A DNA stretch of 64,000 nucleotides from Lineus longissimus (Eukaryota > Nemertea > Pilidiophora > Heteronemertea > Lineidae): assembly GCF_910592395.1 (NCBI RefSeq), contig NC_088319.1, positions 2,296,001-2,360,000 of the forward strand, written 5' to 3'. The position numbers and the translations under genes were made by a program. Under the pieces are notes generated by a model. That model did not search any database. It was not told the DNA's origin and worked only from the letters and a program-made list of their open reading frames with translations. Positions 1-12,536 of the stretch are shown here, in pieces. The stretch's first letter is position 1. Each line of letters opens with the position of its first letter.

Positions 1-922
1 AGAAACGGGCGGCTTGATAGTTATCATACCTTTACGCTTGTACTTTGATAGTTTCTTCCCCTGAAAGGTAATGTGTACTTTGTCTCGCACATTTGACATG
101 TTTAAGAAATAGTGCGTAGGTAACTAAATGCTTTCCTGTTGCAATAGTGGGATATGAACGCACGCATCAGAGTTTAACTGGATTCAACACTAGGAAACTT
201 CCGAATCTGACCGAGAAAGCTTTGATCTGGTTCTGTATTAACTGAATCTTACCCACAAAAAAGTCTACATTCTATTATATGTTCTCCGCGTAGCTAATAA
301 GCGATTGGCCTATTCGGGCATCTCAAGATTAAAGGTACTAGTAAGAAGCCACTTCTCATCATCACGTTATATATCACACAGGTAGTGACCAATCGGAAGA
401 GGGCTATCATGCTTGATCGGCACAGACAGCACGGCCATGATCGCATACAGGGTTTTGATTGGTCAAGACCGGTCACCTGGCAGGGAGACCTCCATGATTT
501 CTGCTTGAGGAAAGTGTCGAATGCCGACTCTCCTCCAAAAAGCTGCTCTTATAGCGTTGTTGAAATCTTGAAGTCTGTAAAAGGGACGGACGCAGTTTCC
601 AAGGTTTGTCCGAATGGATACTAAAATTGAAATTAATCAGAAGCCTCACCTTTGATTGAAAAACAGAAGAATTCTGCCAGTCTAGAATATCCTTTTTTTC
701 CATACATGTTCCCGTTCGATTGCTCAATTGACAAATGCCGCTTGACGTGGAATTGATTAGTTTGCATGAGGTCATCCACAGGCAAAATAAGGCACATTCA
801 CATACAGACCGCATCTGATTATGTCTGATTATAGAAAACTTGGCAATCACTCCGTCTCCGCGAAGTTTCAGAAAATACTTGTAGTCCCCTGACAGCATCT
901 CTATGGATGATCGATGGATCAA
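1..922 (-). CDS. PAN-domain tandem gene copy g0 (partial, cut by window start)
   Basis: Unrecognised gene carrying a PAN/apple module. The PAN exon (about 922 to 650) holds the motif SVCECALFC followed by TSCKLINSTSSGICQLS, the spaced cysteine pattern of PAN domains. It ends at AAG|GTGAGG, a consensus donor, in phase 0. The next exon begins at 60, after CTTTCAG, also in phase 0, and leaves the window at base 1. An ATG in a different frame (1053-1055) begins a hydrophobic stretch ALLLFLLSIQ that could be a signal peptide, but its frame does not run into the PAN frame. PAN modules usually bind proteins or sugars outside the cell, so secretion or surface location is an inference. The PAN exon type is the one with RGDGVIAKF. 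The true start is unresolved. Confidence 0.5.
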
Positions 923-1605
923 CTGGCGGAGTATTGCAGGAATCTACTTTCGGCTGAATTGAAAGGAGAAACAACAAAAGGGCTGGTTGTGTAAACGTTT
1001 TCCCGTCGCATGAAATCGCAGCGTTTTTCGAAGGTATACAGTAAGTTAGGGCCATTGCAATCTCCTAGCCTTGCTATGGGATTGGTAATGGTTGCTTAGT
1101 GATACTAGCACTGTTTACTAGCGTACATTTGGCCTCTTCCGGTTGGTCACTTCCGGGCAGCAAATGGAGGCTAGTCCTCGCATTGGGAGATTGAGGCCCG
1201 TTTGTGACTAGTTTTGGACACCCAGGACCTGCGCTGTTGCAAGAGCACGTGAACAATGGTGAATGTTTTCGACGTGATGCTGTATTCTCTCTTCATGTCA
1301 ATCGCCCTCTTTTCTGATTGCGGCGAAGGATGAATACACAAGGTAGTATAAAGCTTGGAATCAGTGAAACCTTAAAACCAGTGATAAACCTTGGAATCAG
1401 TCCTAAAAATGCATAAAAACAATGAAATAATGCCATTGGAACCTAAGGTGGTTACGAATCAATATTTGGAGATTATTTTTACATGATCAGATCGGAATTT
1501 GACGGTAGTTTAGAAGTCAGTCGCATATCCGATTCAACAATCTATATTTTAGAACAACCCAGTCATACCTCGCCTCCAGTGTACATTACTGATCTACCAA
1601 ATATG

Positions 1606-2317
1606 GGTCTCACTAGCCAGTGCAATGGCTGGGCCTACCTGGCTCCACAAATGGCGCGACGTCATTTCATGCATACCCCTGTTCAAGTGGCTGTCGACCT
1701 TGCAGTATATCACTCTCACACATAAACCTATACATTTCTGAATAGCTTGTCGCTTCTAGAATACATCTGGCCAGCTTTCATTGTTATCAAGTAATTCAGT
1801 CATGAGAACATGGGGGCAGCACAATACATGAGACACCCTGTACATCGATGAAAATTTTGAAAATTTCACCTTGCCGCCTTATAACTTGACAATTAACATG
1901 GATGGTGAAATAATATTTTTATAAACTTCTACTTATCACCTTGAGAAAGCCAAATGATAACAATTTTAAATTTTGATACCAAAATAGGGTGCCGTTGCGG
2001 CTTTTCTTTGAGCATTTTGACCGCGAAGTCTCACCTTGAGAACATGTGCACTCTGACAGGAACCAGTTCATGTCAACATCCGATTGAACTATAAATAGCA
2101 TGCGAGGCCTGGTCACTGCGGACGTGCACAGAAGAAGCTGATATTTTCCTCAAATAATCTTCAGAGCTACCTCTTCACAAAATATCCAGGACACCGACAT
2201 TTGAACATGCAGCAATAGCGATATGATAGGCTTATCTGTATCCATGGTAATCGCCTGAGATTGAAGAACTTTTTTTAGGGACCAATGTTGACCTGATCAC
2301 CACTGGCTAGTGAGACC
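1606..2317. mobile_element. 713-bp TIR element, unit 1
   Basis: About 17-bp inverted repeats GGTCTCACTAGCCAGTG and complement, flanked by ATG on each side. The empty site with a single ATG is present in unit 5 at 33018. It contains a TATAAATAG motif near 2090 but no coding frame I can support. Confidence 0.82.
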
Positions 2318-2748
2318 ATGGGCATGCACGTCACGACACGCCCACAACACACCCATAATATGGACCAATCAGCGCTCCGCTTACTACGCCACCACACGGG
2401 GCCTATTTGAACTACGGAGCGGTGTGATCATACAGGGTGATACAGAGAAGATTGACTACATCATGCAGTACCGGCTGGCACTGATCCGCACATCATCTTA
2501 AACATGACCAGAAACGCATAAGAAGATTTATTACCGAAGGTTTTAGCCGGGATTGGAGATGAAAAATGAGAACGAATTCCTTCACGGTGAGCGATTTCGT
2601 ACATTTTCACGTACACATCGAGGGATGTAGAGATATTTTCGCGATATGTCACCAGTTCTAAGCGGACACATTTTTTTAGTGATTCCCGTGTACATGTTTG
2701 TCCTATCTACCAAGCTTCATCAGAGCATTATACTGTATATACAAAATG

Positions 2749-2903
2749 TACGGTGGCTGGGAAAGGACATGGTGATTTTTATTTTCAATGAAGATGTTTA
2801 TTTTTTATCTCAGGCACCTGACTTACTAACTCAGGCGCCTGAGATAAAAAATAAACATCGTCATTGAAAATAAAAATCACCATGTCCTTTCCCAGCCACC
2901 GTA
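2749..2903. repeat. Inverted repeat enclosing palindrome cluster (2 copies), unit 1
   Basis: Outer arms of about 60 bp (TACGGTGGCTGGGAAAGGAC and complement) enclose TCAGGCGCCTGA-type palindromes spaced 21 bp apart. Here there are two, the first imperfect (CAGGCACCTG). The whole region can fold as one long stem. Confidence 0.88.
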
Positions 2904-3071
2904 AAAATGATTCTTCTAATAAAAATGTTTTGTTTTAGTATATAGAATACAAAACAATCACAAAACCTTTCTTTTGCTTTCGTTGAAAAGAAATCATTAG
3001 ATATTTGCAATTGCGGCCCGTCATAAATATATGTTTATTTTTAACGACAACAACGCATTTCAAATGCATTC

Positions 3072-3200
3072 CATGATGACGTCATCCTCCACAGAAAGGT
3101 GGTTTCTGGAACTACTGGCAAATTGCTATCAATAAAGTCAGCTGGGACGAGATTGGCAGTTGGAAGGGTATAAATCGCGGAAGGAACGCACCCGATTTCA
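3072..3200 (+). promoter_or_regulatory. CRE plus TATA-like sequence, unit 1
   Basis: ATGACGTCATCC (about 3074) lies about 90 bp before GGGTATAAATCGC (about 3168), the usual spacing of a small core promoter reading right. It is kept in units 1, 4, 5 and 6 and missing with the whole upstream segment in units 2, 3 and 7. No convincing reading frame follows within 1 kb. Confidence 0.35.
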
Positions 3201-3573
3201 CGCGGTACTTGCACAGTGATTCCACGGTATAGTACTGACTATTCCATGGTTTAGCACAGGTTACATGGTTTCACTGATTCCAAGCTTTATCAACCACCAA
3301 TACGCAATCACACTCGCGTGATTTCAGAGATGTCAGACTTCACCCGAGTGTCGTTTTGCGTATGGAATTGATACCGACAGTGAGTTGTCAATTTCTATTT
3401 TAAAATATCCCAAATTAAAAAACAAAAACATTTGGTTTTAAAATCATTTTGACAGCTTTCACAATTTGCACCTACATAAATTTTGCATTTCCTGAATCCA
3501 GGTAGTTTAGAATTTTGAACTTTTGACCTGCGTAGAATCTGAAGTCGTCGTTGCAGTTGTAGATCTGATTAAA

Positions 3574-4011
3574 GCCTGCAGCACACTAGCCGCCAACTTC
3601 GGCGTTCACAGGCATTTTTGCCGCAATAGTCCTGAACGCCTGAAAAATTCCTAGTCTGCTACGAACGGCGTCGGCGAACGCGACTTGACGCCACTTGCCG
3701 CAACTAAACGCCAAATATCTAACATGTTTGATTTTTGACGCGTGTCGCCGCGTTTGAACGCAAGAAGAAGCCAGGTGTGCTACGGATGGCCCCCTGACTT
3801 GGCGTCGGCGGCGAGGCTATGGCCAATCAGCTTGCGTCTTGATGTCACACGATTTCAAAATGGCAGCCTAAAGTGGCGGAAAAGACGCTACTGAACGCCA
3901 ATTCTGGGCAGGTGTGGTCTGACCGGGATCCACTGGCCGCCAACTTTGGCGTCGAGAGGCGTCAGCCGAACGCTTCTTGTCGCCAAAGTTGGCGGCTAGT
4001 GTGCTGCAGGC
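3574..4011. mobile_element. 438-bp TIR element, unit 1
   Basis: Inverted ends GCCTGCAGCACACTAGCC and complement, with direct repeat TTAAA on both sides (3569-3573 and 4012-4016). A TTAA target suggests a piggyBac-like non-autonomous element. It is GC-rich against its surroundings, with many GGCGTC and CGCCAA words inside, and has no ORF. Confidence 0.85.
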
Positions 4012-5204
4012 TTAAAATTGAAGGATTTTCATAATCCACGCGCCGATGATTCTTCGATGTCCACCATCGTTCTCTAAATCCGATTTCGAGATGCACACGC
4101 AACAACGTTAATGTTTTCAAGGCTCTTTAACCGATTAACCCAACAGCGTTAACGACAGCCACCAGCGTAGCCCAACTACGCGATATCTCCAATTCAGGCC
4201 TACCGGTACTATATATAGTAGCATAAAGAATTAACATCAACGTTCTACTGACACCGATTAGGCGACTGCGCTGAATGAAATTTACTGAAATGATATACAT
4301 TTCTTTAACACCGATTGAGCGGCTGGGTCCTTGGCGTGCGCAGTGTGTGTGGATGAATCCTGCAGAGAGCACTCAGTGTAACGAAGACGATCAGAAACTG
4401 TTTTTGGTGTACCAAAACACGGAAGTCCCACTGCTTTGGATCGTCGACTCTGCCAAGCCTTATCTTTGGAGCCTTTCATTCATCGATATCGAGTGACAGT
4501 GATATGAATTCAACACTAATTTTCAAAAGCAACATTCGCATTCACCTATCAAAATAATTTGAAATCCAATTGTTATTGTAAGCTGCTGTGTAACGTTTTT
4601 TGGACGTACTCGATAGTCGATCAATGGAAATCAATGACTTAAAATCAGTTTAATCCATAGGCCTTATCTATAATCATACACCATACATATATGCAGGACC
4701 CAACTTAATTTTTGGGTAAGAGATTTGCAAATCAAGAATGTAATTTTTTTCAAAATGCACCTTGAAACGTTTGAAGAGATAGATGAAAAAATAGCCTGAC
4801 GATTTTATCAAAGTTCGTCGATAAATAGACAGTACAGAGCAGAAAATGTCAAAAATCAATGCACTGCGTCAATGTACACGAATGAATACAAACAAATTAT
4901 TTTGTAACCATGGCAACTTAAATATAAAAATCCTCTTGGGTCCCAAAAATTCGGTTCAAGAAAAACCAAACTTTCGGTCCAGTACAGTAGTTTAAGCACA
5001 GCGGCCTAAAAGCACAGTGACATTTACTTCTGAATCCGACTATATGAAAATCCCGATAAAAATTCTCCACAAGATTATTGTAAGATTTTTGATTAAGATC
5101 TGAACTAAGAAAATTACAAGATTTGACAAGTTTCTTACGAAAATACTATTTGTGCACGTACAAGAAGCAATCTTGTGGGACAGTGTTGAGAAACATAGGC
5201 CGGG

Positions 5205-5345
5205 TCTATTTGGCAAGCCGCTCGCCGAACAGTCATCTTTTTTTGTCCTGTTTGGAGAGCCGCTTGTCAAACAGCACTAAAAAGCCACCCTGTTCGGCCA
5301 GCCGGGCTTGCCAAACAGGTAAAAAATCTACCCTGTTTGGCGAGC
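5205..5345. repeat. GTTTGGC/GCCAAAC subrepeat block, unit 1
   Basis: Five or more short degenerate repeats of CTGTTTGGCnAGCCGnnTTG type in both orientations. Equivalent blocks are near 11370 (unit 2), 18462 (unit 3), 28978 (unit 4), 36430 (unit 5) and 52329 (unit 7). Unit 6 has lost it by deletion. No coding role seen. Confidence 0.6.
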
Positions 5346-5987
5346 TGGAGACTTTACTTTAATATTAATGAGTTCGGCTCTCTATTCAGGACAAGAAAAA
5401 GTCGCTGTTTGGTAAAAAAAGCCGGGCTTGTCAAGTAGTCACTTCCAAAAACATAACGCCATGCAGTTAAGACAGACAAATCAAAAGAACACTTCTTGAT
5501 TTTGTACACAGATAAGGTGGTATATAGCAGTCCAAATAAAAATTATGGTAACAGCCAAGTAGCTAAAGATAAAATACTCGGATATGTTATTAATCTAATG
5601 TTCTTTGAAAAGCCTAAATAGTGACCGCCTTGAGAAATTTTGGAAATGATCTCCGAAATAATCGGGTCGGACAGCATGGACAAACTTCTGGAATCAGTAC
5701 AGATTTAGACAGCATCAACCAAACATGAATAGTGACTTCGGGTTTGACCTCTCCTGCATACCAAACTTGATATCCACTCTATGACTAAAGAAACTAAATG
5801 TTGGCACTCAATATGTTCTTTAATGTGGGACAGGCTGGGTCGTTTATTCATTTGACAACGAACTGTGAAAGCAGTGAGAAACGTTAACTGACTCCAGAAA
5901 ATTCAGAGACTGCAAATCCATACCGAGCCATAAATCTTTCAATCGGCTCTGAAATGGCTCAAGCAATATCAAGATTTTCTACCTTTG

Positions 5988-6085
5988 CGACGTCATATAG
6001 ATATATATCTTTGTCTACAAAAATAACGTCATGCTGACGTCATTACCGTTGGCTGCGCGCGCATACTGGTATATAAAGAGAGGGG
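5988..6085 (+). promoter_or_regulatory. CRE cluster with TATA-like box, unit 1
   Basis: GACGTCATATAG, AACGTCATG and a full TGACGTCA (about 6033-6040) are followed by TATATAAAG near 6071. The arrangement looks like a cAMP-response type core promoter reading to the right, i.e. antisense to the tandem gene. In the other units carrying this region the box reads TATATCAAG. It may also be a chance AT-rich site. Confidence 0.35.
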
Positions 6086-6669
6086 ATGGCATGATGTTAC
6101 GATATCAACGTCGCACGATCGTTGGTGGTGTCACTTGGATACGAGGAGTTTATCTCGTGACTTGCATAATATTTTAGAAAAAAACTTAGAAACAATTTTG
6201 TCACAATAACAGCCGCACATCACCGGTTAAGCATCATTATGTTATCGAGATATACATCAACAGGAGGACGGTTTGTCGCAACTTTTCTTCAGAAAAGAAG
6301 GGATTCGCGAGTGCGCGCGCATGATAATTTCAAATCAGCCGTGACGTCAGCAGATATCCATCTATGCTCGCACTGCTAGCCAACTCATGTAGATTTCACT
6401 AGAAGAAAACTTTTTCCGACTTCTTTACCATGTTAACGGTTTCCCTAACCTTTTTCGATTTATCCGACTAAAGTCCGACATTATCAGACATTTCCCTGAA
6501 AGGTCGGATTTCTAGAAAATCCGTCGGTGAAATTACTAGGGCTCCCTAAAATAGGTCATTAAAGATCAAAGGCGCATGTTGAATGGGGCTATAATATCGG
6601 ATAAATCAGGAAAAAGTGAGAGAAACCGGTCAGAAGTCGGAAAAGACTCCTTCTTTGTGTCTGTACATC

Positions 6670-8692
6670 CTATTCAACTGCTTGATACAATTTGAAATGA
6701 GTAAAGGATAGTTTTCTCCTATGTCTGCGTAATTTATTTATACTCGATGGAATAGCTGGAAATAGCGCGCCACTGTCAAGCACGAAAAGCACATCTTTGG
6801 CCTGTCTGTACCGAATGGAACTAATAACGATAGCATGTAGTATCTGTTCACAAAACTTGTATTCCTTTTCATGCCGTATGACAATTGGAAAACAAACCAT
6901 TCTAAACATTCTAACAGAACTTAGAAATCCATTTTTTTTGAACGACAAACTTACAAGAGCTGATAAGTTCTCGTGGTAACTCCAAATGATCCCGGGATAT
7001 ATTTTTCGATAAAAAGTTGACTTCAAGTGGGGATTAAATTTTGAATATAAAAATAGACGAAAGGTCAATATTTGCGAATTGCTAGCTGGATATATATGTA
7101 TACAATAGCCGTTTCTCGTGTAAAGAACGATGGATGACTCTCCCTTAGTTAAATTCTGTACTGGTATGAGTTTTCCATATCCTTTATGCCATATTATGCG
7201 GAATATGCTGACGAAAAGTGACGCCTCCCAAATCTTCCTGCAACTGATAACTAAGCCGTCTTTAAAGATGACTGGTTTGGAAACTTTACGTTTGTTTTTA
7301 TCAGAACATGGGTGATTACGTGGCATGATGAGCTCAGTTTCTTGATGCGACAGAATATCAAATAGTTTATATACGAATCTCTTTCGGCCGCGCCTTCTTT
7401 TCAGGTCCATGAACACCATTTGCATGTAATATAAGCAACTAAAAAACATCACAAATGTAACCGACGATGCCGACGTTTTATTGACCAGCTTGAAATATGT
7501 ATCAATCGCACCTTTAGTAGGTTTGTAAATTAAGATATCTTTAATCACCCAGAATTTGTCCTGATGAATTTCCTGAACGAAAACGATTGTCTTCGAATTA
7601 TAATCATATAAACAATTTATGCTTTCATATTTGCCAACATCATAAGAAACGGGCGGCTTGATAGTTATCATACCTTTACGCTTGTACTTTGATAGTTTTT
7701 TCCCCTGAAAGGTAACGTGTACTTTGTCTTACAAGTTGACATAATGAAGAAATAGTACGTAGGGTACGAAAAGCTTCCCTGTTACAATAAACTGAAGAAA
7801 CTGCCGAATTAGAGAAACTGCCGAATCTTCTTCACAAAAAGTCTACATTCTATTATATGTTTTCTGTGTAGCAAATAGGCGATTGGCCTATTCGGGCATC
7901 TCAAGATAAAAGGTGTCAGTGAGAAGCCACTTCTCATCACCACGTTATATGTGACCCATCACAGCAAAACCAGGCGCATGTCGCACAGAAGATGAGCCTA
8001 AATGACACCAGGAGATAATTGAAGAAATTGATGTGCTCATATTTCACAATAGGCAGACAATAGAGAAATGAACAAACAGTCCGTCTCAACCTGCCAAGCT
8101 CAGAGCGACATGCGCCTGCTTTTGCTGTGACGGGTCACATATATCACACAGGTAGTGACCAATCGAAAGAGGGCTATCATGCTTGATCGGCACAGACAGC
8201 ACGGCCATGTTCGCATACAGGGTTTTGATTGGTCAAGACCGGTCACCTGGCAGGGAGACCTCCATGATTTCTGCTTGAGGAAAGTGTCGAATGCCGACTC
8301 TCCTCCAAAAAGCTGCTCTTATAGCGTTGCTGAAGTCTTGAAGTCTGTAAAAGGGACGGAGGCAGTTTCCAAGGTATGTCCGAATGGATACTAAAATTGA
8401 AATTAATTAGGAGCCTCACCTTTGATTGAAAAACAGAAGAATTCTGCCAGTCTAGAATATCCTTTTTTTCCATACATGTTCCCGTTCGATTGCTCAATTG
8501 ACAAATGCCGCTTGATGTGGAATTGATTAGTTTGCATGAGGTCATCCACAGGCAAAATAAGGCACATTCACATACAGACCGCATCTGATTATGTCTGATT
8601 ATAGAAAACTTGGCAATCACTCCGTCTCCGCGAAGTTTCAGAAAATACTTGTAGTCCCCTGACAGCATCTCTATGGATGATCGATGGATCAA
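6670..8692 (-). CDS. PAN-domain tandem gene copy g1
   Basis: Two exons are supported on the minus strand: PAN exon about 8692-8420 (donor AAG|GTGAGG) and terminal exon 7704-6670 (acceptor CCTTTCAG), both phase 0. The joined product would be about 427 residues from the first ATG in the PAN frame (8668). PAN cysteines lie in VCECALFC, TSC, GICQLS and GTC. The terminal exon encodes about 344 residues rich in basic and aromatic residues, with no family I recognise. It starts GKKLSKYKRKG and ends KLYQAVE. Its variable blocks read CRKIWEASLFVSIF and YPASNSQILTF, the most divergent of all copies. The intron contains a private 188-bp inverted-repeat element. The N-terminal coding exon is not identified. 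The terminal exon could alternatively be a separate single-exon gene starting at ATG 7671. Confidence 0.5.
7951..8138. mobile_element. 188-bp MITE in the g1 intron
   Basis: Terminal inverted repeats of about 35-40 bp begin GTGACCCATCACAGCAAAA, and the complement ends GCTGTGACGGGTCAC. It is flanked by ATAT on both sides, against ATATAT at the empty site in other units. It is seen only in unit 2. Confidence 0.85.
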
Positions 8693-9555
8693 CTGGCGGG
8701 GTATTGCAGGAATCTACTTTCGGCTGAATTGAAAGGAGAAACAACAAAAGGGCTGGTTGTGTAAACGTTTTCCCGTCGCATGAAATCGCAGCGTTTTTCG
8801 GAGGTATACAGTAAGTTAGGGCAATTGCAATCTCCTAGCCTTGCTATGTGATTGGTAATGGTTGCTTAGTGATACTAGCACTGTTTACTAGCGTACATTT
8901 GGCCTCTTCCGTTTGGTCACTTCCGGGCAGCAAATGGAGGCTAGTCCTCGCATTGGGAGATTGAGGCCCGTTTGTGACTAGTTTTGGACACCCAGGACCT
9001 GCTCTGTTGCAAGAGCGCGTGAACAATGGTGAATATTTTCGACGTGATGCTGTATTCTCTCTTCATGTCAATCGCCCTCTTTTCTGATTGCGGCGAAGGA
9101 TGAATACACAATCACACTCGCGTGATTTCAGAGATATCAGACTTCACCCGAGTGTCGTTTTGCGTATGGAATTGATAACCGTAATTTGTCAGAGGAATCG
9201 AAATTGACCTAATTACGAAAATGCTCGTGACATCATCAATACGGGTTAAGTCTAGATTCTTTTCTTCTTCGATGTCGTGTAAACGTGGGTCATTTTTCAG
9301 ATGTTGTTCCGATGTCGATGCGATGCTCACTGGTGTCCCTTTTTTCATGCTGTGTGAAAACGGCACCAATATGTCATTATTACACCCACGGATGGAGTGC
9401 TATACATCCGTGTTACACCTAGATAATCCAACAATACCCAGCTTAGTTTAAGGAATTGATAAATTTTGCATTTCCAGAATCCAGGTATTTTAGAATTTTG
9501 AACTTTGACCTGCGTAGAATCTGAAGTCGTCGTTGCAGTTGTAGATGTGATTAAA

Positions 9556-9993
9556 GCCTGCAGCACACTAGCCGCCAACTTCGGCGTTCACAGGCATTTT
9601 TGCCGCAAGAGTCCTGAACGCCTGAAAAATTCCTAGTCTGATACGAACGGCGTCGGCGAACGCGACTTGACGCCACTTGCCGCAATTAAACGCCAAATAT
9701 CTAACATGTTTGATTTGTGATGCGTGTCGCCGCGTTTGAACGCAAGAAGAAGCCAGGTGTGCTACGGATGGCCCCCTGACTTGGCGTCGGCGGCGAGGCT
9801 ATGGCCAATCAGCTTGCGTCTTGATGTCACACGATTTCAAAATGGCAGCCTAAAGTGGCGGAAAAGACGCTACTGAACGCCAATTCTGGGCAGGTGTGCT
9901 CTGACCGGGATCCACTGGCCGCCAACTTTGGCGTCGAGAGGCGTCAGCCGAACGCTTCTTGTCGCCAAAGTTGGCGGCTAGTGTGCTGCAGGC
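9556..9993. mobile_element. 438-bp TIR element, unit 2
   Basis: Same element with TTAAA flanks, same site in the unit. Present in every unit, so inserted before the array expanded. Confidence 0.85.
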
Positions 9994-11186
9994 TTAAAAT
10001 TGAAGGATTTTCATAATCCACGCGCCGATGATTCAACGATGTCCACCATCGTTCTCTAAATCCGATTTCGAGATGCACACGCAACGACGTTGTTTTCAAG
10101 GCTCTTCAACCGATTAACCCAACAGCGTTAACGACTGACACCAGCGTAGCCCAACTACGCGATATCTCCCATTTAGGCCTACCCGTACTATACATAGTAG
10201 CATAAAGAATTAACATCAACGTTCTACTGACACCGATTAGGCGACTGCGCTGAATGAAATTTACTGAAATGATATAAATTTCTTTAACACCGATTGAGCG
10301 GCTGGGTCCTTGGCGTGCGCAGTGTGTGTGGATAAATCCTGCAGAGAGCACTCAGTGTAACGAAGACGATCAGAAACTGTTTTTGGTGTACCAAAACACG
10401 GAAGTCCCACTGCTTTGCATCGTCGACTCTGCCAAGCCTTATCTTTGGAGCCTTGCATTCATCGATATCGAGTGACAGTGATATGAATTCAACACTAATT
10501 TTCAAAAGCAACATTCGCATTCACCTATCAAAATAATTTGAAATCCAATTGTTATTGTAAGCTGTTGTGTAACGTTTTTTGGACGTACTCGATAGTCGAT
10601 CAATGGAAATCAATGACTTAAAATCAGTTTAATCCATAGGCCTTATCTATAATCATACACCATACATATATACAGGACCCAACTTAATTTTTGGGTAAGA
10701 GATTTGCAAATCAAGAATATAATTTTTTTCAAAATGCACCTTGAAACGTTTGAAGAGTAGATGAAAAAATAGCCTGCCGTTTTTTTCAAAGTTCGTCGAT
10801 AAATAGACAGCACAGAGCAGAAAATGTCAAAAATCAATGCACTGCGTCAATGTACACGAATGAATACAAACAAATTATTTTGTAACCATGGCAACTTAAA
10901 TATAAAAATCCTCTTGGGTCCCAAAATTCGGTTCAAGAAAAACCAAAATTTAAAGAAATCGGCCCAGTACAGTAGTTTAAGCACAGCGGTCTAAAAGCAC
11001 AGTGACATTTACTTCTGAATCCGACTATATGAAAATCCCGATAAAAATTCTCCACAAGATTATTGAAAGATTTTTAATTAAGATCTGAACTAAGAAAATT
11101 ACAAGATTTGACAAGTTTCTTACGAAAATACTATGTGTGCACGTACAAGAAGCAATCTTGTGGGACACTGTTGAAAAACATAGGCC

Positions 11187-11358
11187 GGTGTAAAAGTAAA
11201 AAGTGTCCCCCCTAGAAAAAGTGTCCGGGCCTATTGTATTCTATCTGACAGATTATGGCATATGGTTCTATAGAGGCAATGACCGTCAATAGCTCAGCGG
11301 ATAATAGAATCCTTTGTTCCCGGACATTTCATCCTAGGACATTTTAAACTTCTACACC
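11187..11358 (+). mobile_element. Short TIR element (GGTGTA family), unit 2
   Basis: 172 bp bounded by GGTGTAAAAG and CTTCTACACC. The matching site in units 1, 4, 5 and 7 reads ATAGGCCGGGTCTATT without it. Target duplication is too short or altered to define. Confidence 0.8.
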
Positions 11359-12536
11359 TGGTCTATTAAGCAAGCCGCTCGCCGAACAGGCATCTTTTTT
11401 TGTCCTGTTTGGAGAGCCGCTTGTCAAACAGCACTAAAAAGCCACCCTGTTCGGCCAGCCGGGCTTGCCAAACAGGTAAAAAATCTACCCTGTTTGGCGA
11501 GCTGGAGACTTTACTTTAATATTAATGAGTTCGGCTCTCTATTCAGGACAAGAAAAAGTCGCTGCTTGTCAAGTAGTCACTTCCAAAAACATAACGCCAT
11601 GCAGTTAAGACAGACAAATCAAAAGAACACTTCTTGATTTTGTACACAGATAAGGTGGTATTATAGCAGTCCAAATAAAAATTATGGTAACAGCCAAGTA
11701 GCTAAAGATAAAATACTCGGATATGTTATTAATCTAATGTTCTTTGAAAAGCCTAAATAGTGACCGCCTTGAGAAATTTCGGTCATGATCTCCGAAATAA
11801 TCGGGTCGGACAGCATGGACAAACTTCTGGAATCAGTACAGATTTAGACAGCATCAACCAAACATGAATAGTGACTTCGGGTTTGACCTCTCCTGCATAC
11901 CAAACTTAATATCCACTCTATGACTAAAGAAACTAAATGTTGGCACTCAATATGTGCTTTAATGTGGGACAGGCTGGGTCGTTTATTCATTTGACAACGA
12001 ACTGTGAAAGCAGTGAGAAACGTTAACTGACTCCAGAAAATTCAGAGACTGCAAATCCATACCGAGCCATAAATCTTTCAATCGGCTCTGAAATGGCTCA
12101 AGCAATATCAAGATTTTCTACCTTTGCGACGTCATATAGATATATATCTTTGTCTACAAAAATAACGTCATGCTGACGTCATTACCGTTGGCTGCGCGCG
12201 CATACTCGTATATCAAGAGAGGGGATGGCATGATGTTACGATATCAACGTCGCACGATCGTTGGTGGTGTCACTTGGATACGAGGAGTTTATCTCGTGAC
12301 TTGCATAATATTTTAGAAAAAAAACTTAGAAACAATTTTGTCACAATAACAGCCGCACATCACCGGTTAAGCATCATTATGTTATCGAGATATACATCAA
12401 CAGGAGGACGGTTTGTCGCAACTTTTCTTCAGAAAAGAAGGGATTCGCGAGTGCGCGCGCATGATAATTTCAAATCAGCCGTGACGTCAGCAGATATCCA
12501 TCTATGCTCGCACTGCTAGCCAACTCATGTAGATTT

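Larger units (their letters stand above)
1..7644. repeat. Tandem array unit 1
   Basis: First full unit, phased on the AGAAACGGGCGG motif inside the minus-strand gene, which recurs at 7645, 14693, 20974, 31418, 38873 and 48721. It holds the 5' part of gene copy g0, the 713-bp element, a palindrome cluster with two palindromes, the 438-bp element, the GTTTGGC subrepeats, a CRE/TATA cluster and most of the terminal exon of g1. It is one of the long-upstream class units. Confidence 0.93.

Noticed and set aside
385-624. 79-codon plus frame (TNRKRAIMLDRHRQHGH) near the PAN exon
   Set aside because: It is frameshifted in units 4 to 6 and lies in the intron of the PAN gene model.
1074-1256. 60-codon minus frame (MFTCSCNSAGPGCPKL) upstream of the PAN exon in all units
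   Set aside because: Same length in each copy, but it ends before the PAN gene and has no domain. Could be a leader or upstream ORF, but not supported as a gene.
4275-4496. 73-codon plus frame (MKFTEMIYISLTPIERL) repeated in units 1, 4 and 6
   Set aside because: The start region is broken by TAA in units 2, 3, 5 and 7, and two minus frames over the same bases are also open. Coding status cannot be decided.
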